Positions 9,941-20,372 are shown, counted from the first letter of the stretch. The stretch is 64,000 bases of DNA from Ophiura sarsii (GCA_035610835.1 CM069441.1:78953515-79017514), one strand, 5' to 3'. Program-made: numbers and translations. The notes: generated from the letters alone by a model not told the origin.

Positions 9941-11881
9941 TAAAAAATAGGGACAGCGGTCCCAAATAGGCCGTCCGTTTATATGGGTAGATTAAAAACA
10001 AGGTGGATCTCAAACCACAGGCATCTAGAAAGAAAGAGGTTAGACCACTAGCGGATCCAGGATATAAAAAATAAAATAAACATCCTGGAGTTTGGTTGCA
10101 ATTGTACTTCACCTGTTTAAATGTAATTAATTTTACATATGCAGCTAATTTTACATCTTGACCTCATATGACCTTTGACCTTGGTATGTGACCTTTGACC
10201 TAATTAACATATGAATGTTTCCATGTTGCATCCGTGACCCAAGTTTGGTTGCAATTGGTCATTGTATGGAAAAATGAACAAGAGACAAAAATAAATGAAC
10301 AAGAGACAACAAAAAAGTGTACTAAATTTTACATCTTGACCTCAGATGACCTTTGACCTTTCTATGCGACCTTTGACCTCATTAACATATGCGGGTTTCC
10401 ATGTTGTATCTATGACTGAAGTTTGGTTGCAATTGGTCATTGTATGGAAAAGAAATGGAAAATGTAATCAATTTTACATATGCAGCCATTTCTACATTTA
10501 CATCTTGACCTCAGATGACCTTTGACCTTGGTATGTGACCTTTGACCTCATTAACATATGAAGGTTTCCATGTTGTATCTATGACCAAAGTTAGGTTACA
10601 ATTGGTCATTGTATGGAAAAGAAATGGACAAATGTAATCAATTTTACATATGCAGCTTGACCTCGGATGACCTTTGACCTTGGTATGTGACCTTTGACCT
10701 CATTAACATATGAAGGTTCCCATGTTGCATCTATGACCGAAGTTTGATTGCAATTGGACATTGTATGGAAAAGAAATGGAAAAATGTAATCAATTTTACA
10801 TATGCAGCCATTTCTACATTTACATCTTGACCTCAGATGACCTTTGACCTTGGTATGTGACCTTTGACCTCATTAACATATGAAGGTTTCCATGTTGTAT
10901 CTATGACCAAAGTTTGGTTACAATTGGTCATTGTATGGAAAAGAAATGGACAAATGTAATCAATTTTACATATGCAGCCACTTTTACAAATACATCTTGA
11001 CCTCGGATGACCTTTGACCTTGGTATGTGACCTTTGACCTCATTAACATATGAAGGTTCCCATGTTGCATCTATGACCGAAGTTTGGTTACAATTGGTCA
11101 TTGTATGGAAAAGAAATGGACAAATGTAATCAATTTTACATATGCAGCCACTTTTACATATACATCTTGACCTCAGATGACCTTTGACCTTGGTATGTGA
11201 CCTTTGACCTCATTAACATATGAAGGTTCCCATGTTGCATCTATGACCGAAGTTTGATTGCAATTGGACATTGTATGGAAAAGAAATGGACAAAACAAAA
11301 AGTGTATACCAAATTGTAACAAAAAGTGTATACCAAATTGTAACAAAAAGTGTATACCAAATTGTTGACACACACACAGACTACACACGAAGGATGCAAA
11401 TGTAATCAATTTTACATATGCAGCCACTTTTACAAATACATCTTGACCTCGGATGACCTTTGACCTTGGTATGTGACCTTTGACCTCATTAACATATGAA
11501 GGTTCCCATGTTGCATCTATGACCGAAGTTTGGTTACAATTGGTCATTGTATAGTGGAAAAGAAATGGACAAATGTAATCAATTTTACATATGCAGCCAC
11601 TTTTACATATACATCTTGACCTCAGATGACCTTTGACCTTGGTATGTGACCTTTGACCTCATTAACATATGAAGGTTCCCATGTTGCATCTATGACCGAA
11701 GTTTGATTGCAATTGGACATTGTATGGAAAAGAAATGGACAAAACAAAAAGTGTATACCAAATTGTAACAAAAAGTGTATACCAAATTGTAACAAAAAGT
11801 GTATACCAAATTGTTGACACACACACAGACTACACACGAAGGATGCTGCCATAAGGTCTCTTCCTACGGACGACCTAAAAA
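9941..11881 (-). mobile_element. putative non-autonomous Helentron-like element, copy 1, with DR1 array
   Basis: The left part has a 5-bp-stem hairpin (GGGACAGCGGTCCC) followed by TAGGCCGTCCGT at 9967-9978. The right end has the inverted 12-mer ACGGACGACCTA at 11866-11877. Between them lie nine units of about 170 bp, each usually with two TGACCTTTGACCT motifs, then a short repeat (AAAAAGTGTATACCAAATTG) and a CACACA tract. Read on the minus strand this is subterminal repeat, microsatellite, minisatellite, second subterminal repeat, hairpin, T-rich end. That is the layout described for DINE-1/HINE (Helentron-derived) elements. Copy 2 lies at 35665-37707. The family assignment is inference. Confidence 0.6.
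10145..11660 (+). repeat. tandem array of about 170-bp DR1-bearing units
   Basis: Nine unit starts ('cttgacctca/cggatgacc') fall near 10156, 10330, 10502, 10656, 10827, 10996, 11167, 11443 and 11615. Most units read TGACCTTTGACCT-tggtatg-TGACCTTTGACCT and then cattaacatatgaaggtt. The second unit has one degenerate site (CGACCT). The ORFs at 11173-11852 on the minus strand are translations of the repeat and not genes. Confidence 0.9.
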
Positions 11882-12024
11882 TGAGTGCTCACCTGTTTCT
11901 TGACCCATATGCATCTATTATTCGGATGAAATTCAATCCGGTAGCCTTACATGCTTACACAGAAAAACAAAATTACCAATGTGATTATTGTTTTTTAAGA
12001 TGGCCGACGAAGATTTTGTCTGAG

Positions 12025-12366
12025 ACTATAATCAAAACAAAGAATTTTCGATCAAATCGTATACGATTCCTCAGTGTCCCAGCGTCTGGGGCATACTGTG
12101 CGTGAGCGCGTCAATTGCGACGGCAAGGGCGCAGTAAAACCGGAAGGTGTGACGTTCTTGTAAACAAAAGGTAATTGACCAATCGCGGCCCTAATCAACA
12201 AGACCCCACGCTGAGTGATTGGACAATTATGTAAGTAGGCCTACGCCAGCCCGAACGCGTTGTGGCATGGTTGTCAAGGGCTCATCACACTGCGTTCAGA
12301 ATTCGGATGACGCTGGCGTGACTGAAATAAATGTTTTGATCGAGAATTCTTTGTTTTGATTATAGT
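12025..12366. mobile_element. TIR element (342 bp) with 32-bp inverted ends
   Basis: The left end 12025-12056 and right end 12335-12366 are inverted copies with a single mismatch, starting ACTATAATCAAAACAAAGAA. The interior holds TTGACCAATCGCGGCCCTAA, which recurs at 50910-50929 followed by the same 15 bases. There is no ORF of note and I could not identify a target duplication, so superfamily is unassigned. Confidence 0.8.
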
Positions 12367-12761
12367 ACGTAATACCACTCTCAGGATTTTGTATTAATAC
12401 CACAGTTGTTTACTTGCTAGTCATAAATAAAAAGATCCAATGCGACTTTTCTGAACCACTTTTGCTAGCTTTTAGTTTCATAGCAATGTCATGAATTCCA
12501 AAGAGAACATAAAAGGACAATTTTGAGTCTCCAAAAATGTGAGTGAGTCCATGGACGGTGGGACCAAGTGGGCCATAAAAATGATTCCTTTCCAACATAG
12601 TACTTTCACCCGATACCCAAATTATAGATTTGGTACCAATCTATCGAAACTAGAGCTTACATCAGTTACGAAAATGAAAATACCCGGCGAAGAATCACAT
12701 TTTAGCGAAAGAGTAAAAATAATGCACAGATTAAATACAAAATAAATCAATTTCAAATGAA

Positions 12762-12912
12762 TCTCCACATTAAATGTGCATTAAATAATCGTGATTTAGC
12801 CGACAATTTTTTTTTAAATAAGCTTATTATTTTTTTTATTTTTTTTTATTTTGATGAATGAAATGATGGATAATTCCAGAATCAAATGTTTAGAGACATT
12901 TTGGGAATCTCG
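12762..12912. repeat. left flanking direct repeat of the satellite
   Basis: The block starting ATTAAATAATCGTGATTTAG and running through TGATGAATGAAATGATGGAT to GTTTAGAGACATTT recurs on the other side of the satellite at 15818-15963 in the same orientation. Confidence 0.85.
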
Positions 12913-12934
12913 GGTCCCAAAATTGGCCCCGGGA

Positions 12935-15790
12935 TATCGACTTAGTCTAAAAAATGATGGATACCATGATAAAATGTGTCCCGATGTGATTTTTTGGATG
13001 ATTTTACATTTTGAGCTACTTATAAAGTCTGTGTACTGTAGTGTATTCCCTTCACGAAAATGCAATCACCAAAATGTGATTGCAGCAAGGTGGTACCAGG
13101 TTGCACAAGGTTGTCGCACGGTTGCGTAAGGTTGCACAAGTTTGTCACAGGTTGTCGCACGGTTGCACAAAGGTTGTGGATGATTGCTTCAAGGTTGCGC
13201 AACCTTCTCAGAACAACCAAACTGGTTGCGCAAGGTTGTATTTTTCCAAATTTAACCTTGCGCAAGGTTGCAGAATTGATTGCGATTTTCATAAGGGACG
13301 GGTCAAACTGCAACACATTTGACGCAGAAAAAAAATGTCCAGCAATTTAGCCTAAAGAAATGAATGGACACCATAAAATGTGTACCGATTTGAATTTTTG
13401 GGATTTTTTTCACATTTTGAGCTACGTATGAAGTCTGTGTAGCTAACCGGTCAAACCGCAACATATTTGACGGAGAAGAAAAAAATCTGACAATTTAGCC
13501 TAAAAAATGACAGACACCATAAAATGTGTCCTGATTTGATTTTTTGGATATGATTTCACATTTTGAGCTATGTATAAAGTCTGTGTAGCTAGCCGGTCAT
13601 ACTGCAACACATTTGACGGAGAAAAAAAAATCATACAATTTAGCCTAAAAAATGACAGACACCATAAAATGTATCCTGATTTGATTTTTTGGACATGATT
13701 TCACATTTTGAGCTGCGTATCAAGTCTGTGTAGCTAACGGGTCAAACCGCAACACATTTGACGGAGAAAAAAACATTCCGGCAATTTAGCCTAAAAAATG
13801 GCGGACACCATGAAATGTGTCCCGATTTGATTTTTTGGATATGATTTCACATTTTGAGTTACGTATAAAGTCTGTGTAGCTAGCCGGTCATACTGCAACA
13901 CATTTGACGGAGAAAAAAAAATCAGACAATTTAGCCTAAAAAATGACAGACACCATAAAATGTGTCCTGATTTGATTTTTTGGACATGATTTCACATTTT
14001 GAGCTGCGTATAAAGTCTGTGTAGCTAACGGGTCAAACCGCAACACATTTGACGGAGAAAGAAACATTCCGGCAATTTAGCCTAAAAAATGGCGGACACC
14101 TTGAAATGTGTCCCAATTTGATTTTTTGGATATGATTTCACATTTTGAGCTACGTATGAAGTCTGTGTAGCTAGCCGGTCATACTGCAACACATTTGACG
14201 GAGAGAAAAAAAATCCGACAATTTAGCCTAAAAAATGACAAACACCATAAAATGTGTCCTGATTTGATTTTTTGGACGTGATTTCACATTTTGAGCTGCG
14301 TATCAAGTCTGTGTAGCTAACGGGTCAAACCGCAACACATTTGACGGAGAAAAAAACATTCCGGCAATTTAGCCTAAAAAATGGCGGACATCATAAAATG
14401 TGTCCCGATTTGATTTTTTGGATATGATTTCACATTTTGAGCTACGTATAAAGTCTGTTTAGCTAGCCGGTCATACTGCAACACATTTGACGGAGAAAAA
14501 AATATCTGGCAATTTAGCCTAAAAAATGACGGACACCATAAAAAAGTGTCCCGATTTGATTTTTTGGATTTGATTTCACATTTTGAGTTACGTATAAAGT
14601 CTGTGTAGCTAACGGGTCAAACTGCAACACATTTGACGGAGAAAAAATAATTCCGGCAATTTAGCCTAAAAAATGACAGACCCCATAAAATGTGTCCCGA
14701 TTTGATTGTTTGGATATGATTTCATTTTTTGAGCTGCGTATGTAGCTAACGGGTCAAACCGCAACACATTTGACGGAGAAAAAATATTCCGGCAATTTAG
14801 CCTAAAAAATGGTGGACACCATGAAATGTGTCCCGATTTCATATTTTGGATATGATTTCACATTTTGAGCTACATATAAAGTCTGTGTAGCTAACGGGTC
14901 AAACCGCAACACATTTGACTGGGAGAAAAAGAAATCTGGCAATTTAGCCTAAAAAATGACGGACACCATAATAATGTGTCCCGATTTGATTTTTTGGATT
15001 TGATTTCACATTTTGAGTTACATATAAAGTCTGTGTAGCTAACGGGTCAAACTGCAACACATTTGACGGAGAAAAAATAATTCCGGCAATTTAGCCTAAA
15101 AAATGACAGACCCCATAAAATGTGTCCCGATTTGATTGTTTGGATATGATTTCATTTTTTGAGCTGCGTATGTAGCTAACGGGTCAAACCGCAACACATT
15201 TGACGGAGAAAAAACATTCCGGCAATTTAGCCTAAAAAATGGTGGACACCATGAAATGTGTCCCGATTTCATATTTTGGATATGATTTCACATTTTGAGC
15301 TACATATAAAGTCTGTGTAGCTAGCCGGTCATACTGCAACACATTTGACGGAGAAAACAAATCCGACAATTTAGCCTAAAAAATGACAGACACCATAAAA
15401 TGTGTCCTGATTTGACTTTTTGGACATGATTTCACATTTTGAGCTACGTATAAAGTCTGTGTAGCTAACCGGTCAAACCGCAACATATTTGACGGAGAAA
15501 ACAAATCCGGCAATTTAGCCTAAAAAATGAGTGACACCATAAAATGTCTCCCGATTTGATTTTTTAGATATGATTTCACTTTATGAGCTACGTATAAAGT
15601 CTGTGTAGCTAACTGGTCAAACCGCAACAAATTTGATGGAGAAAAAAATTCCGGCAATTTAGCCTAAAAAATGACGGACACCATAAAATGTGTCCCGATT
15701 TGATTTTTTTGATATGATTTCACTTTTTGAGCTACGTGTAAAGTATGTGTATAATGAACTGATCAAACCGCAACACATTTGACGTATCAA
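12935..15790. repeat. satellite array, units of about 145 bp, about 18 copies
   Basis: Each unit reads CAATTTAGCCTAAAAAATGA, then a 'caccataaaatgtgtcccgatttgat' type stretch, CACATTTTGAGCTACGTAT, AAGTCTGTGTAGCTA, and 'gcaacacatttgacggagaaaa'. The array starts with a diverged unit at about 12940-13046, is broken by a TIR insertion at 13047-13298, and resumes to about 15790. Two three-unit stretches (about 14580-14900 and 14995-15310) are nearly identical, indicating recent multi-unit duplication. No coding potential. Confidence 0.9.
13047..13298. mobile_element. TIR insertion in the satellite, rich in GGTTGCGCAAGG palindromes
   Basis: The ends TCCCTTCACGAAAATGCAAT and the inverted TCCCTTATGAAAATCGCAAT bound a 252-bp insertion that splits one satellite unit. 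The interior repeats GTTGCRCAAGG many times in both orientations, including the perfect 16-bp palindrome AACCTTGCGCAAGGTT near 13254-13269. ORFs in several frames here are by-products of the short repeat. Confidence 0.75.
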
Positions 15791-15817
15791 ATGATGTTCG
15801 CATTTCAAATTTTATCT

Positions 15818-15963
15818 CCAATATAAGTTTACATTAAATAATCGTGATTTAGCCGAAAAGGTGTTTTTAAGTAAGCTTATTTTTATTATTTTTGTTTATT
15901 ATTTTGATGAATGAAATGATGGATCATTTTCAAATCAAATGTTTAGAGACATTTCGAGAATCA
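15818..15963. repeat. right flanking direct repeat of the satellite
   Basis: Same orientation and order as 12762-12912 (ATTAAATAATCGTGATTTAG ... TGATGAATGAAATGATGGAT ... GTTTAGAGACATTT), with minor divergence. Confidence 0.85.
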
Positions 15964-16019
15964 AACTATCCATTATAACAACACATCGCTAACAATGTGA
16001 GTGTGACAGTCATCGAATC

Positions 16020-17159
16020 GAATTCAGGTCGTTTCATCCCACCGCGTTTCATCCCAGAATGGTTTCGACCCTTTACCATTTCATCCCATAGTCGTTTCGA
16101 CCCAAAACCACTTCATCCCATAGTCGTTTCATCCCCGTGCAATATTCATACCAGTACAAACCATTGATTGTCCATTGATTCGCTCGATATATAACACACA
16201 TCACAGCGGGTAACGCGGGGATCGATTACAGAGCAACACCCTGAACTATATGCACGTCTCTCCGTATCTACTACACTTTACTAAAATATGGGGCCGCGCC
16301 GGTGAATCGCTCACGGAACGGCTCAGCGGACATAGCGGGGATCGACTAGGGCAATACACCCTGAACGGGAAGTGTCAACCCTTTTATTTTGATGATCAAC
16401 TTTTGTTTCTAAGTTCGAGAATATTAGATATAAGTACATACAAGTATACATTTATAGAAAGGAAATTTGATAAGGAATCCAATGGTGATATCAATGTGAT
16501 ACCAAATAAACTGCATTTTGAGAAATTAACCAAAAAGCTATTTTGTAATCCACATTTTTTAGACAACATAAATAAAAAACAAAATTTGGCCACGGTACTT
16601 TTTTCTAATACAAATTTTTGTAAACAAGAAAATGTTGTCAAGGATCGCATTTTTTCTTTTTACACAAGGCTTAGTTTTGGAAATAATGCTTAAACACCGG
16701 AAAAGTGTAAATTTAAATAAATAAAATGGAACCCGGGCAATTTTCTTGGGATTACAAAAGTCGTAAAAGGACAGATTTTCAGAAAATATATTTTTGGTTA
16801 CCTTGTCCGAGTCGCATCCATTTGGCAGCGCATGACACCATTAACATTCCCGGCGCGCCGACGGCTGTGCACGGGTCGCTATCCCCAGGCTCACACCGTC
16901 ATGGACAACCGAACAAACGCCCCGTGCAAGTGCCGCCTTGCTATTCTCCCCGAGATGAGCCCGAGAAACCACTCCCCCAATAGCTGCGCATTTGAGTTCC
17001 TCTCCCCGGAACCAACCAATCAATATTTCAATTGGGATAAAACCGTAACGGGATGAAACCGTAACGGGATGAAACGGCTTCGGGATGAACCGGTATTGAG
17101 ATGAAACGGTAGCCAAAATTATTGGGATGAAACCGTTTTGGGATGAAACGACGTGTTTC
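16020..17159. mobile_element. foldback / Mutator-like element (1,140 bp) with 9-bp target duplication
   Basis: Both ends consist of short inverted sub-repeats built on GTTTCATCCC: about 16028-16135 on the left, and the reverse complement GGGATGAAAC at 17035-17152 on the right. The 9-mer CATCGAATC flanks the element directly at 16011-16019 and 17160-17168. Nine-base duplications and long sub-repeated inverted ends are typical of foldback and Mutator-like elements. The centre carries a 147-codon ORF and a GC-rich segment (16840-17000). Confidence 0.75.
16250..16693 (+). CDS. 147-codon ORF of unknown function inside the foldback element
   Basis: I do not recognise this protein. It starts at an ATG and ends with TAA at the 3' side. 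Composition changes sharply: the first 45 residues are encoded by GC-rich sequence, the rest by AT-rich sequence rich in Lys, Asn and Phe. The GC-rich start overlaps a local duplication (gcggggatcga...caccctgaac at about 16213-16245 and 16336-16370). No signal peptide, membrane segment or catalytic motif is apparent. It could be captured host sequence, a piece of an element protein, or a chance ORF. Confidence 0.25.
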   Translation: MHVSPYLLHFTKIWGRAGESLTERLSGHSGDRLGQYTLNGKCQPFYFDDQLLFLSSRILDISTYKYTFIERKFDKESNGDINVIPNKLHFEKLTKKLFCNPHFLDNINKKQNLATVLFSNTNFCKQENVVKDRIFSFYTRLSFGNNA

Positions 17160-17169
17160 CATCGAATCT

Positions 17170-17402
17170 GGTTCCGCTGGGATCCTAAAGTACCAACCAC
17201 ATTAAACATCATCTACCGAAACCGCTCAACCAAAAACCATGCAACCCGATAACCGCAAAACCCGCGAACCGCGAAGCCCGAGAACCGCTCTAGTTTTGAT
17301 TGTTTTAGGTTTGTCATTTGCGTGGCATATCTAGAGGTGGTTGGGCCATATGTCAATGTTTACAATTCAAACTACACCGGGTTGGGGAGACATAAATTCA
17401 AT
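17170..17402. other. short non-coding segment with CCGCGAA-type simple repeats
   Basis: At 17215-17290 short motifs of the type AACCGCNAAACC / AACCGCGAA recur. Otherwise nothing is recognised. Confidence 0.4.
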
Positions 17403-17475
17403 ATTCAACATTCGGGCTTCGCCCTCATTGAATATGTGTAATTTATTCAACACGCGGGCTTCGCCCTTGTTGAAT
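17403..17475. repeat. two consecutive hairpins with GGGCTTCGCCC cores
   Basis: 17403-17433 and 17445-17475 each read ATTCAAC..GGGCTTCGCCC..GTTGAAT or a close variant. Each forms a stem capped by TTC. The spacer ATGTGTAAT recurs after both copies. Confidence 0.85.
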
Positions 17476-17746
17476 ATGTGTAATATATATCTACGAGGGA
17501 CATTCAATAAGTTCTACCTCCTACCCCATAACTTTATTATTATATAAGCCAGTCTTATGAAATATCACACAATTGTAGCTTGGAACCTCAGCTACAAATT
17601 CATTGAAAGTTATCTGAGTACTGGTTGTTCTGTTCTGGACTTGCAGTGGAAACTAAACTTACATTTAGTGTGACGGAAACGGATGAAAGACAGCAAAATA
17701 TCACCAAAGTGCTATTTATTTGGCCTATTGTGAGAGGCTAAACATA

Positions 17747-18465
17747 CACTGCAAAAACTCCGGTGTTAAATATGCAACACTGAGCCGGTGTTACCCTCCT
17801 GGTGGTAATGTTGGTGTTAGGTCAACACCATAGGAATAACTGATGTAACACTTCTCATGGTGTTAAGTTTCTTGTGTTAAGTTTCTTGTGTTAAACTTGG
17901 TGTAAGAATAACTCCCATGGGTGTCATTATTCCACACATGCGCACGGAGGTGGGTTATATTGGTTTTGTGACACTTTGGATTGTATATTTATACATTTTA
18001 TCTAGTGATTCGATCTGCAACATGCACCATTCCATAATTAAATGGCAAGTAAGAACATTAATTCACAATTTTTTTTAATAAATTTGAACTGTTGAACAGT
18101 GAAATATGTTATTTGCAAGCATTTTATTGTTAAAGTACTTCAACTTATCTAACATTAATATTTTAACACCAGAAGGTGTAAAAAAATTAATATTTTAACA
18201 CCAGAAGGTGTAAACAATTTAATATTTTAACACCAGAAGGTGTAATTTTTTTAATATTTTAACACCAGAAGGTGTAAAAATTAACATACGAGGGTAAAAT
18301 TAACACCCTGCAAGTGTTAATATAGCAACACCCAAAGGAGTGTTAATTCATCAACACCAAAGACTGGTGTTAATCAACACCAAAAAGTGTGGCCCCGCTG
18401 GGACACATCTGTGGTGTTAAAATTAACACCATCGGTGTTGGTTTTAACACCAGTGTTTTGCAGTG
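17747..18465. mobile_element. nested CACTG-ended element (719 bp), CACTA/EnSpm-like
   Basis: The ends are CACTGCAAAAACTCCGGTGTT on the left and the inverted CACTGCAAAACACTGGTGTT on the right. TA flanks both sides (17745-17746 and 18466-18467). The related MITE at 2860-3689 lacks this insertion at the equivalent site (before 'tatcggtcaatta'). The interior is packed with GGTGTTAA/TTAACACC motifs and a four-copy minisatellite at 18164-18275. Superfamily is inferred from the CACTG ends. Confidence 0.8.
18164..18275. repeat. minisatellite, about 33-bp unit, 4 copies
   Basis: The unit AATATTTTAACACCAGAAGG plus a TGTAAAAAATT-like tail repeats four times inside the CACTG-ended element. Confidence 0.9.
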
Positions 18466-19259
18466 TACCTATCGGTCAATTATAACCGTTAATAAAAAAA
18501 TAAAGGTGACTGATTTCTTTGGAAAAATATGCCCACTGCTTAACCAGAACCAGATCAGGACAACCATAAGTTTACACCTCCCCTGAGAACCCTGTAAAAG
18601 GCATATTTGACTTTCATGAGAACTAAGTGATGTTCAATACACCGGACTAATTAGAGGGATTACAAATCTCTCGAAGAGATAATTTTCTATAATGGACTAC
18701 CTGATTGATGGTTCTGATGGTAGCACATAAACTCATAACGTGACTGTTATGTTAAAGATTTAATGTACGAGGCATCACTGTGGATTGAGTTGTAACAACA
18801 AAAATCAGACTGTTTAGCAGTATTCATCAATACATTTGAGTTGATTTTACACTATTTGCAAGCCCACCAGATTTAATATTGCTTACAATCTTATTCATTA
18901 TCATATATCATTTATTTATTTCCATTTTCAGTATTACAATCAATAATGCTCTTATATCTAATCATATAATACGGAAAAAAACCTGAAAAAAGGGTGTTTT
19001 ATAAAGGTAATTTTCCGTTTCCGTCGTCCAAAATCTCCCTCTGGCTTTGACAGCATCAAGCAAAAGTAAAACAGATATCAGTTATCACTTACTATAAATG
19101 TGTAGCTATAATTCAGAGCTATAATCATGGCAAATGTCATGAGGCTGACATTTATATTAACAATGTTATGAGGGAAGAGGTAGAACCTATTGAATGACCC
19201 TATAAACACATCTGTGTGAAATAATTGGGACTAAATCATATCAACTGCCTTTAAAAGCC

Positions 19260-19986
19260 ATTCATACAAGGGTCATTCATTAAGTTCTACCTCCTAACTC
19301 ATAGATTTGAAAATAAAATGTTGGTCCAATGAAAATGTTCAGGATTGTATAGCTCTGAATCTCAGCAACACGTTCATAATAAATTATTTGATGGAATGAA
19401 GTACATTATACATTTTTTGTCATGCAATTGATGCATTCCAGGGATCTAAAGTATATTTTATCCATATTTAATGTCACAAATAGAATAGATGTACCCATAT
19501 AAATACTGCACCAGATATGCTCTGAAGTCACTGTACAGAGTAAGATGACTAAAGTATAAATGATTGAGGGGCCAACCAGTTTGTAGTCATGATTTTCGTA
19601 ATTATGAATATACTTAATTTATCTTCTTCTGAGCAGTGACGTCTGAGTGTATTCCAATGAACACACTTCATTATCACACAAGCCATTGCCAGTGCACTGG
19701 CACATGTACCCATGCAATCAAAGACATATGTGCATAAATGATGCACCAATAAGCCATGATTTGATGTAGATGTTTGCCTTCGATTAGTGATATCACGTAA
19801 GGGTATTTAAGAAATGAAAATGGATTGATTTGATGATAATCTGTTGTCAATGTTCTGGCTTCATTGTTATGCAACGGTTATGCATGAATTAAAACTCAAT
19901 CATTGTCATTTAACTATTTTTTCTTACTTAAAAATTCATAACAGTTGTCCAGATAGGTTGCTATTCTCCCTTTCTTTCACAGTGTT
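19260..19986. repeat. interspersed repeat related to 59110-59300 and 60760-60952
   Basis: A solo mariner-like end (AAGGGTCATTCATTAAGTTC) starts the segment. The parts around 'gctctgaagtcactgtacag' and 'gatttgatgataatctgttg' recur near 59190-59290 and 60786-60850 respectively. Comparison shows private insertions in each copy. ORFs here have no domain. Confidence 0.75.
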
Positions 19987-20372
19987 AAAGGTATATTATT
20001 AATATGTGATCTTTTCCAGGGGACTCCATCAATCCTTGAAACAAATTTGGAAACAGATTTTCTTGCAGATTTACATTTCTGATCATAAATCGTACATACA
20101 TTCCAAGTTACAGGGTGATACTGTTCTAAATTACTTCAAAATCATGGTTTTAGAGTGAAAATAAAATAAACAAACTGTCAGGTTAACGGACAGTTTATTT
20201 TTTACTCTAAAATCACTCTAAACCATGATTTTGAGGTAATTAGGAATTGATCACTCCGTAACTTGGAAGATATTCATGATTTATGATCAGAAATGTAAAT
20301 CTGCAAGAAAATCTGCTTCCAATTTTTTTTCAGGATTGAGGGTGTCCCCTGGAAAAGATCTCATAATATAAC
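19987..20372. mobile_element. foldback MITE family, copy A
   Basis: A near-palindromic element. AAAGGTATATTA...GTGATCTTTTCCAGG on the left is mirrored by CCTGGAAAAGATC...ATAATATA on the right. The arms contain 'cttgcagatttacatttctgatcata' and 'aaccatgattttga' in both orientations, and the centre contains CTGTCAGGTTAACGGACAGT. Copies B (47555-47923) and C (60953-61318) share this structure. Confidence 0.85.

Larger units (their letters stand above)
17494..19202. mobile_element. mariner-type MITE, interrupted by a CACTG-ended element
   Basis: The left end CGAGGGACATTCAATAAGTT and the inverted right end (GGTAGAACCTATTGAATGACCC) are flanked by TA. Internal sequence is homologous to the MITE at 2860-3689 (for example 'ataagccagtc', 'gacaaatgtcatgaggctg'). 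Without the nested 719-bp insertion the copy is about 0.99 kb. No transposase is present. Confidence 0.85.

Noticed and set aside
9900..10112. Minus-strand ORF ending in GCLFYFLYPGSASGLTSFFL, repeated at 35604-35828
   Set aside because: Its two occurrences are the shared left part of the two mobile-element copies; no known domain, and the frame does not continue into the array.
11173..11852. Minus-strand ORFs with repeated FGIHFLLQ peptides
   Set aside because: Translated tandem repeat of the Helentron-like element; the same words appear at 36687-37016 from copy 2.
13060..13350. Overlapping ORFs of 80-98 codons on both strands
   Set aside because: Products of the GTTGCRCAAGG repeat, which lacks stops in several frames.
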